DNA from: DAIRGB01 sp036794765
GTDB lineage: Bacteria; Patescibacteriota; JAHJAL01
NCBI GenBank assembly: GCA_036794765.1
Contig: DAIRGB010000030.1
Span: 1 to 13,407 of the forward strand
Direction of reading: 5' to 3'
Length of the DNA: 13,407 nt
Shown here: positions 1-8,519 of the stretch, piece by piece
How the letters are laid out: each line of letters starts with the position of its first letter
Position numbering within the stretch: position 1 is the first letter of the stretch
Notes under the pieces: generated by a model
What the model was told of the DNA's origin: nothing
Database searches by the model: none
Seen by the model: the letters and a program-made list of their open reading frames with translations, nothing else
Made by a program: the position numbers and the translations under genes

Positions 1-2270
<2,270 letters not shown>

Positions 2271-2299
2271 ACTTACCTACTTAAATTTAAAATTGACTT

Positions 2300-2326
2300 A
2301 CACACAATAAATATCTATGTGTGTGT
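2300..2326 (-). other. Hairpin in 23S precursor leader
   Basis: ACACACA at 2300-2306 can pair with the TGTGTGT run at 2318-2326, with a loop of about 12 bases. It lies 30 bases upstream of the predicted mature 23S 5' end. It may be a local leader fold, or this stretch may instead pair with the unseen 3' trailer to form the usual processing stem. Confidence 0.3.
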
Positions 2327-2342
2327 TTGTTAATGTGCATTT

Positions 2343-2363
2343 AAAAAAGCATTTAAAAAATGC
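2343..2363 (-). terminator. Terminator-like hairpin in the 23S leader
   Basis: On the minus strand the sequence GCATTT-TTT-AAATGC is followed directly by six T residues. The 6-bp stem is AT-rich and weak. It lies downstream of the predicted 23S promoter, so it may end transcripts of the mnmA pair, act as an rRNA leader element, or have no role. The unit GCATTTAAAAAA is also directly repeated (2337-2348 and 2349-2360, plus strand). Confidence 0.35.
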
Positions 2364-2389
2364 CTATTAATTCCTACTAGCTATTTTAC

Positions 2390-2416
2390 ATTATCAATAT
2401 AATCGTTGCAAGTCAA
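2390..2416 (-). promoter_or_regulatory. Candidate promoter of the 23S rRNA gene
   Basis: On the minus strand, TTGACT (2411-2416, five of six consensus -35 bases) is followed after 15 bases by GATAAT (2390-2395, five of six -10 bases). An overlapping TTTGAC would give a 16-base spacer. It starts 9 bases after the stop of the upstream small gene and would give a leader of roughly 110 bases before the mature 23S end. The spacer is shorter than the optimum of 17, so the exact hexamers are uncertain, but this is the best promoter-like sequence in the intergenic region. Confidence 0.55.
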
Positions 2417-2425
2417 ACTTATTTT

Positions 2426-2734
2426 TCAGGTTAGGTTGACTGGCGGATAATCTGAAGATGAGGAATCATTATCGAATGGTTGTGTAAAAGAATCGTCAAA
2501 AAAATCGGAATCGAAATCATAAAAATATTTGTCATCAAACGGTAATTGCGATTCGTTGGGGAAAAAGTATTCCGCTGCTGTTGAGGGTTTTTTTGCAAAA
2601 TAATCATTTATTTTTGAAAAAATCACTACTCCACTTATCAAAAGAGCGAAAAATAATAATGTCGCACAACCAATTAATCCATACAAAAGATAAAGTAGAA
2701 TACTAAAATTAGGTTTTTCGTGATTAGAAATCAT
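2426..2734 (-). CDS. Small single-pass membrane protein, function unknown
   Basis: 102 residues that I do not recognise as a named family. A short polar N terminus is followed by one strongly hydrophobic segment (about residues 11-40, rich in L, I, F and small residues), then a short basic stretch (KINDYFAKK), then a low-complexity acidic tail rich in Asp, Ser, Phe and Tyr (about 62-100). This suggests one membrane helix with an acidic, probably disordered tail; the topology cannot be fixed by eye. The ATG lies 3 bases after the mnmA stop, so the two genes are almost certainly co-transcribed, and no Shine-Dalgarno sequence is visible. The stop is TGA, 9 bases before the candidate 23S promoter. 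Confidence 0.75.
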   Translation of the reverse strand: MISNHEKPNFSILLYLLYGLIGCATLLFFALLISGVVIFSKINDYFAKKPSTAAEYFFPNESQLPFDDKYFYDFDSDFFDDSFTQPFDNDSSSSDYPPVNLT

Positions 2735-2737
2735 AGT

Positions 2738-3814
2738 TCATTTATTAATTTGATTAATCTCGCCCCCGCCCACTACGATATCATGATTATATATTACAGT
2801 GTGTTGACCAATAGTGGGGGCAAATTGCGGTTTTGCAAATTGTAGAGAAATTGTATTATTTACTATTAATACAACGCATTTTTCTGCCCGTGACTGAGAT
2901 CGCGTTTTAGCTGTATATTTTTTTTTATTGATTAACATGGGGCTGGCAATGATTTTTTTTAGGGAAATATGACTGGCATATGCTCCTGATTTATTCCCGA
3001 CAAAGATAGTATTGGTCTTGGGTTCCAGGCGAGTGACAAAAAAAGGACCGGGGTAATTGGCAATATTCAAACCATGACGTTGACCAATAGTATATTTATT
3101 GATTCCTTGATGCACTCCCAAAATATTATTATGACAATCTTTTATTGGGCCAGAACCAATATTGGTCAACAAGATGTCTTTGGTCTGATCATCAGGCAAG
3201 AAACATAGGTCTTGAGATTCTTTAGTCGCATGAAAGGTGAATTTTTTGAGTTTGGTAGCAGCAATATTTTTAACTTCTTCTTTACTTATCTTTCCCAAGG
3301 GAAAAACAATTTGTGGCAAAATATTTTGAGAAAGTCGATACAAAAAATATGTTTGGTCTTTGGTTAGGTCTTTAGCTTTTTTTAGATAATAATGATTATT
3401 GATATTTTTTATTTGAGCATAATGCCCGGTGGCAATGTGATCAATTTTGTATTCTTTTTTTGCGCGTTGAAAAAACAATTTAAATTTAATATGTTCGTTG
3501 CACCAGATACAGGGGTTGGGAGTGCGACCGGATTGGTAGTATTTGATATATTGATCGACAACTTTTTGCTTGAATTCTTGGCTGAAATCATAAATCACTA
3601 ATGGAATGCCAAGATAGACACATAATCTTTTGGCGCGGAGATATGACTCGCGGTTGCAACAGGTGTTTTCCCGGCAAGATAAACAAATGCCTGTTTGTGG
3701 CGGCTGCCAAAATTTCATAAAGACGCCGACCAAATCATGGCCGGATTCTTTCAATAATAAAGCGGCGACAGCGGAGTCGACGCCGCCGGAGAGACCGATG
3801 GCGGTGAGGGACAT
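2738..3814 (-). CDS. mnmA: tRNA-specific 2-thiouridylase MnmA
   Basis: ATP-dependent enzyme that adenylates C2 of wobble U34 in tRNA-Lys, -Glu and -Gln and inserts sulfur, acting in the cytoplasm after a cysteine desulfurase relay. At 358 residues it has the usual family length. Visible motifs: PP-loop SGGVDS at 9-14; NPCIWCN with the first catalytic Cys at 105; ATGHYA at 128-133; DQTYFLYRLS at 153-162; SQDLCFLP with the persulfide-carrying Cys at 204; GQRHGL at 244-249. Extra cysteines at 44, 47, 52 and 53 form the C-x2-C-x4-CC insertion seen in one family branch, and Cys102 joins Cys105 in PCIWC. The ATG gives a normal short N terminus ahead of the PP-loop. No Shine-Dalgarno is visible and no desulfurase or Tus relay gene lies nearby. 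It is followed after 3 bases by the small membrane-protein gene. Confidence 0.96.
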   Translation of the reverse strand: MSLTAIGLSGGVDSAVAALLLKESGHDLVGVFMKFWQPPQTGICLSCRENTCCNRESYLRAKRLCVYLGIPLVIYDFSQEFKQKVVDQYIKYYQSGRTPNPCIWCNEHIKFKLFFQRAKKEYKIDHIATGHYAQIKNINNHYYLKKAKDLTKDQTYFLYRLSQNILPQIVFPLGKISKEEVKNIAATKLKKFTFHATKESQDLCFLPDDQTKDILLTNIGSGPIKDCHNNILGVHQGINKYTIGQRHGLNIANYPGPFFVTRLEPKTNTIFVGNKSGAYASHISLKKIIASPMLINKKKYTAKTRSQSRAEKCVVLIVNNTISLQFAKPQFAPTIGQHTVIYNHDIVVGGGEINQINK

Positions 3815-3852
3815 TTAATTTAATTAATAATTAAGAATGAATAGTGAAAAAT

Positions 3853-3957
3853 AAACATAACAAACGTAGCAAACTTATCAAACTTAGCAAACTATTTGTA
3901 TATCTTATAAAAATTTTGTTTGATATGTTTGCTAAGTTTGTTAGGTTTGATATGTTT
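3853..3957. repeat. Facing arrays of a 9-base unit (GTTTGNTAN), inverted pair
   Basis: Plus-strand right arm 3918-3957 reads as four tandem 9-base units (GTTTGATAT, GTTTGCTAA, GTTTGTTAG, GTTTGATAT) plus a partial fifth. Left arm 3853-3892 is the complementary orientation of the same unit, about four copies. The arms can pair, including 14 consecutive matching bases (GTTTGCTAAGTTTG), around a loop of about 25 bases. The right arm runs into the TAA stop (3956-3958) of the cysteine-rich gene and the left arm ends about 40 bases before mnmA. It could act as a long, imperfect transcript-end hairpin. Confidence 0.8.
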
Positions 3958-4363
3958 AGATAATACTTTTCCGATAACATTCCTCACAATACACTTTCTC
4001 TGAGCGGTCGGGGACGTAGGTGGTTTCGAATTGATGGGGACATTGGCCGGAGTGGTCGTGATTTGGATCTTTACAATCACATTGGCGGATAAAAAGTTGC
4101 CAGGGATTGGTGAGGAATAGACGGTCGCGGAAACGTTGGTCGGGGTGTCGGCGTGGAATCGGGATACCTTGTTTGATGTAAAAAATTAATTCCTGGGGCT
4201 GAATTTTGTAGGGACGTTTGGTGACTTCACATTCCAAAACTTGTTGGCAAATACCTTCATTGACCTCTTTGATATTATCAGGAATAGAATAATTGGAACT
4301 GGTTAATGTTTCTTTTATTTCACGGTAACGGCCACCGATTTGGCTTATTTCATTTTGACTCAA
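3956..4363 (-). CDS. C-terminal part of cysteine-rich zinc-ribbon protein, behind an in-frame amber codon
   Basis: This reading frame is the direct continuation of the gene at 4394-5662, separated only by the TAG codon at 4394-4396 and ten sense codons; the frame is unchanged. Its apparent TTG start at 4363 is probably not a real start. The product aligns with residues of about 435-580 of the intact paralogue: CEVTKRPYKIQPQELIFY, then IPIPRRHPDQRF, then a zinc-binding tail with RQCDC, HSGQCPHQF, and TTYVPDRSEKVYCEECY, ending KSII exactly as in the paralogue. No further stop or shift occurs, so the disruption is recent, tolerated by readthrough, or a sequencing error. It stops at the edge of the 9-base array. 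Confidence 0.6.
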   Translation of the reverse strand: MSQNEISQIGGRYREIKETLTSSNYSIPDNIKEVNEGICQQVLECEVTKRPYKIQPQELIFYIKQGIPIPRRHPDQRFRDRLFLTNPWQLFIRQCDCKDPNHDHSGQCPHQFETTYVPDRSEKVYCEECYRKSII

Positions 4364-4393
4364 GGGAAAATAATCATTGGCGATGGTTTCGTT

Positions 4394-5662
4394 CTAGGCA
4401 AATGGCGAGATCGAAGTCGGTAAAAATTCGCCCCACTCCCCTGCTTGTTTCATTTGCTCGATGATTTTGGGGACTAATTGTTCGTATTGTTCTTTGGTAT
4501 ATTGCTTATTTAGAATGCAATATTGTGATTTTTTCAAACCAACACAGCCGAAACAATCTTTACTGTTTTGACAGAAGTCGCCGTATATAAGATCGCAACA
4601 ACCACTCCAGCAAGAGTAGATAAATAAACAGTGATAGGGGTTTTCGCAACCGATTGATTCAATATTTAGTTCAGAAGGTTCATATCCGGAAAAACAATCA
4701 TCGTAACTATCTTTTCCACCAGGAGAACCAATCACGTATTTGCAATTTTCACAATTCATTGCCCCAAAACTGCTGTGAGTGTTTGTGCAATTTTTAAGAT
4801 AATCTCCGGAACAATTTTCACAATTATAATTATACGCCCAAGGATGGACTGCTTGGTGATAGATATCGAGAAAATGATTCAGATAATTTTTTGATTCAGT
4901 ATATGTTCCAAAATTATAATTTTTTATTTTTTCTTCGTACTCCGTTTTCGAATATTGAATATTATCAATACAATATTGTTTGTTGATTAGATTGGAAGAA
5001 AAAAGACAATCACGACAACCAATTAATTTATAGCAATAAAAACAGGCGTTGATATCAGCACAATTGTAACAATATCGACTGTCACTGGCGTTATTGCAGC
5101 CAATACATTCATACAAATTTGAACAATGATCATTGCAATACAAGCAATCAATAATTTCGGTTCCATTGTAAATAGTTCTGGAATAAAGAACCTTTTCACA
5201 TTTACCAATATCAAAAGATAAATAGCTGTCTTTATTTTCGGCGGCGCAATTTATATAATCGCTGTTTTCATTGTTCACATTAATTAGCGCAATACGCGGC
5301 ACTTTTTTTTGCAGTTCCTGAAATTGATCAAAGAATGAGTGGTTGAAATCATAGTCCTGTCCAAATTCTTTGGCATCCCAATCGTCTTTAAACCATTCCG
5401 ACATACTGTAAACAGGAAAAGGTGAATTGGCAGGAAAAATAGAAACGATATTTTGCCCGCTTTTGTCGCATTTTCGGTTGTACAAAGTTCGTTCATTGCG
5501 CCAAGATAAGCGACGACACAGGCGACAAGATGGGCAAAGCGATGGAGATGGGATTGAATATTTTTTGCCGGCAAATTCGGGACTGATTTTTTCGTAAAAT
5601 GCCAGATCTTCGTCGGTGACGGTGAATTCAATATTGCATTGGCGGCAGGTTTTTTGTTGCAT
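4394..5662 (-). CDS. Cysteine-rich multi-zinc-ribbon protein, copy 1 (ends at amber codon)
   Basis: 422 residues up to TAG; with the downstream part the full frame would encode 568, close to the 580 of the neighbouring paralogue. Uncharacterised family that I associate with Patescibacteria. Residues 6-46 form a zinc-ribbon-like module (C6, C9, C43, C46, with FTVTDEDLAFY between) resembling the probable zinc-binding family PF13451. The middle holds a cysteine lattice: C186, C189, C198, C201, C207, C210, C216 and C219, i.e. C-x2-C pairs repeating every nine residues. A motif of the form QYCI-N-QY-(S/T)-K-x-(E/Q)-Y-E occurs twice (229-243 and 380-394). No signal peptide or membrane helix is seen, so it is probably cytoplasmic. 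The amber replaces a tyrosine codon of the paralogue. No Shine-Dalgarno is visible before the ATG. Metal binding is inferred; no function can be named. Confidence 0.85.
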   Translation of the reverse strand: MQQKTCRQCNIEFTVTDEDLAFYEKISPEFAGKKYSIPSPSLCPSCRLCRRLSWRNERTLYNRKCDKSGQNIVSIFPANSPFPVYSMSEWFKDDWDAKEFGQDYDFNHSFFDQFQELQKKVPRIALINVNNENSDYINCAAENKDSYLSFDIGKCEKVLYSRTIYNGTEIIDCLYCNDHCSNLYECIGCNNASDSRYCYNCADINACFYCYKLIGCRDCLFSSNLINKQYCIDNIQYSKTEYEEKIKNYNFGTYTESKNYLNHFLDIYHQAVHPWAYNYNCENCSGDYLKNCTNTHSSFGAMNCENCKYVIGSPGGKDSYDDCFSGYEPSELNIESIGCENPYHCLFIYSCWSGCCDLIYGDFCQNSKDCFGCVGLKKSQYCILNKQYTKEQYEQLVPKIIEQMKQAGEWGEFLPTSISPFA

Positions 5663-5714
5663 AAAAAGATAACTCGATAAATAAATACAATAAATAAATT
5701 TTCACGTTATTGAC

Positions 5715-5734
5715 GGGCAGGTCGTGACCTGCCC
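5715..5734. repeat. REP-like GC-rich palindrome
   Basis: GGGCAGGTC and GACCTGCCC face each other with a two-base loop, giving a 9-bp GC-rich stem in otherwise AT-rich DNA, followed by CCTACG. It starts 8 bases beyond the stop of the intact cysteine-rich gene, between the two paralogues. No T-run follows on the minus strand, so it does not look like a classical intrinsic terminator. It resembles dispersed REP-type palindromes of the GGGGCAGGTC kind known from many bacteria. Confidence 0.7.
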
Positions 5735-5742
5735 CTACGATA

Positions 5743-7485
5743 TTAAATTATGGATTTCTGGTAACATGCTTCGCAATAAACTTTTTCTGGGCGGTCGGGG
5801 GCGTAAGTGGTTTGGAATTCATTTGTGCAACGCCCTTGATGCGAACAACCATTCCCTCCAGTTAATTTATTCTCGCACATGCACTGGCGGTGGTAGAGTT
5901 TGTTGGGATTTCTCATTTTGAATCTTTCTTCGAAGCGAACGTCATAGTGTTTTTTTGGAATCGGGATTTTTTGTTCGAGATAGAAAGCCAGCTCTTGGGG
6001 CATGATCTTGAATGGTTTCCCTGATACTTCACATTGTAAAATGCCGGTTAGTAACTTATCTATTTCTTCTTTGGAATCGATATATTTTTGAATGTCGTCG
6101 TGCGGTTCGTAAAAGGGCCCGGCGTATTTGATGCCGTAATCCAGATCCTGCCATTTGGCGCCAATCTTGGTTGCCGCTTCTTTGTTTTTGGGAAAATAAT
6201 AATTGGCTATTGTCTCATTATAACCAAAAGGAGATAGACTGACCGGGAAAAACTCTCCCCATTCTTGATTGGCAATCATTTTTTCGACAATCTGTCCGAC
6301 TAATTTTTCATATTCTTCTTGGGAATACTGTTTGTTGAAAACGCAAAATGATTTATTGCGTAGGCCGACACAGCCGAAACAGTCGTGACAACCGTGACAC
6401 CATTCGGAGTAGTACATGTTGTAAGTAGAATTTAGCACTCCACTACAAAACAGACAATTATTGGCTTTCAAACCGACATGATTGACTTCATAACACCATT
6501 CGTAAGTGCCGCCCATGCTGTCGTAACAGTATTTGGCCGCCTCCTGACCAAAACTAAAGCGACTGTTCTCGGTATTTTGGCACATAAAGCAATCCAAGGC
6601 ATTTTTTGAATCATAATTGTCATTGCCGGTACAATTTTCACAATTTACTTGATTGGTATATCTTACAATAATATTTTTTGTAATCTCATTGAATTGTTGT
6701 TGATATTCCTTAATTTTAGCAAGTGAACCAAAATTGTAATTTTTTATTCTTTGTTCGTATTCATCCTTTGTGTATTGAATATTTTGAATGCAATATTGTT
6801 TGTGTTTTAGATTGGTAGATAAAATACAATCCGAGCAATTTGATAAATTGAAAGAAAAATGACAGTTGCGGCAGTCAATTAGTTTATATGAGTGCGTACA
6901 ATCAAAACAGTTAAAACATAAGACACAGTTGTAACATTTTTCTATTTTGTCGCAAATGTGACAGTCCAAGCAGTTGGTAGATGAATAAACCCAATAGGAA
7001 TAGTGGACGTTTTCCGATTGATAATAAGTAACGAAAGACATGTAGCAATTTTTGCAGTTGTCAATATAGTTGGCAAAATCGCAGTTTTCGGTGTTGGAGT
7101 TGAAAAGTGAATTGCGGGGGACGGATTTTAGCAATTGGTCGAATTGGGAAAAGAAGGTTTGGCCGGAATCGTAATCGCGGCCGGATTGCATGGCGTCCCA
7201 GTCGTCTTTCCACCATTCTTTCCGGTCATAAACTTTGTATTCGATTTTGTCTGGCGAGTAAATACTGACAATGTCTTGGCCGGTCTTGTCGCATTTTCTT
7301 TTGTAAAGACTTCTTTCATTGCGCCACATCAGGCGACGGATTTGGCGACAGTCGGGACAGAGGGTTGGAGATGGGATGGGATATTTTTTGCCGGCAAATT
7401 CGGGACTGATTCTTTTGTAAAATGCTAGATCTTCGTCGGTGACGGTGAATTCTATGTTGCATTGGCGGCAGGTTTTGGTCTCCAT
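5743..7485 (-). CDS. Cysteine-rich multi-zinc-ribbon protein, copy 2 (intact)
   Basis: 580 residues with 41 cysteines, uncharacterised. Order of parts: N-terminal zinc-ribbon-like module (C6, C9, C43, C46) with a CPDCRQIRRLMWRNERSLY stretch; a region with RKEWWKDDWDA (88-98); a cysteine lattice from C172 to C232 in which all 13 cysteines fall on the same three-residue register (172, 175, 178, 184, 187, 190, 193, 196, 205, 208, 217, 220, 232); the motif QYCIQNIQYTKDEYE (230-244); a second Cys-rich stretch 282-381 ending in a second copy, FCVFNKQYSQEEYE; then a C-terminal module with CEVSGKPFKIMPQELAFY, IPIPKKH and a zinc-binding tail (C535, C537, C547, C553, C571, C574; TTYAPDRPEKVYCEACY). No signal peptide or membrane helix. 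It is tandem with copy 1. Multiple zinc or other metal sites are likely; the role is unknown (a nucleic-acid or protein scaffold are possibilities). Confidence 0.9.
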   Translation of the reverse strand: METKTCRQCNIEFTVTDEDLAFYKRISPEFAGKKYPIPSPTLCPDCRQIRRLMWRNERSLYKRKCDKTGQDIVSIYSPDKIEYKVYDRKEWWKDDWDAMQSGRDYDSGQTFFSQFDQLLKSVPRNSLFNSNTENCDFANYIDNCKNCYMSFVTYYQSENVHYSYWVYSSTNCLDCHICDKIEKCYNCVLCFNCFDCTHSYKLIDCRNCHFSFNLSNCSDCILSTNLKHKQYCIQNIQYTKDEYEQRIKNYNFGSLAKIKEYQQQFNEITKNIIVRYTNQVNCENCTGNDNYDSKNALDCFMCQNTENSRFSFGQEAAKYCYDSMGGTYEWCYEVNHVGLKANNCLFCSGVLNSTYNMYYSEWCHGCHDCFGCVGLRNKSFCVFNKQYSQEEYEKLVGQIVEKMIANQEWGEFFPVSLSPFGYNETIANYYFPKNKEAATKIGAKWQDLDYGIKYAGPFYEPHDDIQKYIDSKEEIDKLLTGILQCEVSGKPFKIMPQELAFYLEQKIPIPKKHYDVRFEERFKMRNPNKLYHRQCMCENKLTGGNGCSHQGRCTNEFQTTYAPDRPEKVYCEACYQKSII

Positions 7486-7518
7486 ATTTTCTAATTAAAA
7501 ATTAACAAATAATAGAAA

Positions 7519-7623
7519 AAACTCTTATAAACCCTTAGAAACTCTCTTAAACACTTAAAAACAAATTCATTTCCTATTCCAGTTTTCAAGAGTTTGTAAG
7601 TGTTTTAGAGAGTTTTAAAGAGC
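7519..7623. repeat. Facing arrays of a 10-base unit (AAACNCTTAN), inverted pair
   Basis: Left arm 7519-7562 reads AAACTCTTAT, AAACCCTTAG, AAACTCTCTT, AAACACTTAA plus a partial unit. Right arm 7582-7623 is the complementary type: GTTTTCAAGA, GTTTGTAAGT, GTTTTAGAGA, GTTTTAAAGA plus GCT. The arms can pair imperfectly around a loop of about 20 bases. The right arm includes the TAA stop (7615-7617) and the last two codons of the primase-like gene, so the array has grown into, or provides, the coding end. Confidence 0.8.
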
Positions 7624-8397
7624 TTGAAATTTTATTGTAGGTATTTCTTCATGATGTAACTGTGGAATCGTCTTATCCACAGTGTAATTTTGCCGGTCGA
7701 AATTATCAAGATCGGTGAGTTTTAGGGGAGCGGAGACTAGGTTTGTTTTGGGGTGGATTGACCAGGGGCTGCGAAAGACGGCGTTGGGGCGGATGATGTT
7801 TTTATCGAGCAAAATACTGTTTGAAAGCTCTTTGTCAGCAAAGTTGGTATTGATAATTGGCTGATTCTTGGCGAAATACTTAATTAGCTTTGATTTGATG
7901 GGCGAGTTTTCAATATTGACGGTTAGTTCGTCAGCGTAGTTTTGAATAATTTGTTTAGTATGTATAAAAAATTCATCGTCTTTCAAATCCGTCTTTTTTA
8001 TTTTTCCCAGCGACCACATAAAATGAAATCCCCGATTGCCGGAGAATTTCAATAAATAGGGCTGATGATTTTTTTGCAAAATACCAGCCATGATTTTCGT
8101 CACTTCAATTATGTAGGAAAAAGGCAATTGGGGATTGCGGTTATCAATATCTAGTAGAAGCCAGAAAATATTATCGTCGGAAAGTTGATGCGGGTGAAAA
8201 GAAAAAGCGTGTTGTCGAACATATTGATCTAGCTCGGTTTGATTTTTGACATATATCCAATTTTTGTTTTTATCATGCCGGCGAAAAATAGTCTGGTCAT
8301 CGAATTTTTCCTCAATGGCGATTTTCCGATTGGCAAAATATGGCAAAACGTATTTGCCGGCGTGGGACCAGTAATCAACTAACCATTCTAGGGGCAT
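7615..8397 (-). CDS. Stand-alone LigD-polymerase-like archaeo-eukaryotic primase (AEP)
   Basis: 260 residues resembling the polymerase domain of bacterial DNA ligase D, a member of the archaeo-eukaryotic primase superfamily that extends or fills DNA/RNA ends during repair. Seen: YVLPYFANRKIAIEEKF (16-32), equivalent to the LP-x-x-x-x-RP entry motif; SFHPHQ (66-71), equivalent to the E-L-H-P motif; catalytic motif I LLLDIDN with D83 and D85; motif II KFSGNRGFHFMW with SGNRGFH at 119-125; motif III FRSPWSIHPKTNLVSAPL (208-225). All three core motifs are intact, so it is probably active. No ligase, nuclease domain or Ku gene is present in the window. The ATG at 8397 gives a typical N terminus; only a weak GGA is seen upstream. 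It lies between two repeat arrays, so is probably a separate transcription unit. A PriS-like role is an alternative. Confidence 0.8.
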   Translation of the reverse strand: MPLEWLVDYWSHAGKYVLPYFANRKIAIEEKFDDQTIFRRHDKNKNWIYVKNQTELDQYVRQHAFSFHPHQLSDDNIFWLLLDIDNRNPQLPFSYIIEVTKIMAGILQKNHQPYLLKFSGNRGFHFMWSLGKIKKTDLKDDEFFIHTKQIIQNYADELTVNIENSPIKSKLIKYFAKNQPIINTNFADKELSNSILLDKNIIRPNAVFRSPWSIHPKTNLVSAPLKLTDLDNFDRQNYTVDKTIPQLHHEEIPTIKFQAL

Positions 8398-8431
8398 AAC
8401 ATAATTTCCAATTTTTGATTTTTAATTTCTA

Positions 8432-8510
8432 AACATAACAAACTATGCAAATGTATCAAACCTAGCAAACGCTGAAAAACTCTTTGAAACACTTATAAAC
8501 TCTTAGAAAC
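8432..8510. repeat. Composite array: 9-base units followed by 10-base units
   Basis: Positions 8432-8470 carry four units of the 9-base type (ACAAACTAT, GCAAATGTA, TCAAACCTA, GCAAAC), and 8474-8510 carry four units of the 10-base type (AAACTCTTTG, AAACACTTAT, AAACTCTTAG, AAAC). Both are in the same orientation; no facing partner arm is seen here. The array starts 9 bases beyond the TAA stop of the amidase gene (8520-8522) and lies upstream of the primase-like gene. Confidence 0.75.
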
Positions 8511-8519
8511 TGATTTCAA

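Noticed and set aside
3853..3957. CRISPR array
   Set aside because: Units are 9 bases, contiguous and degenerate, with no spacers and no cas genes.
3892..4080. Minus-strand 62-codon frame ending in a KHIKPNKLSKHIK repeat
   Set aside because: It overlaps the cysteine-rich gene in another frame and its repeats come only from translating the 9-base DNA array.
4394..5662. Alternative genetic code with UGA or UAG as sense
   Set aside because: UGA ends mnmA, the small membrane-protein gene and the DUF218 gene in sensible places, and only one in-frame UAG is seen, so recoding is not supported beyond this single site.
7128..7428. Overlapping frames on both strands inside the cysteine-rich gene
   Set aside because: Shadows of the strongly supported 580-residue reading frame.
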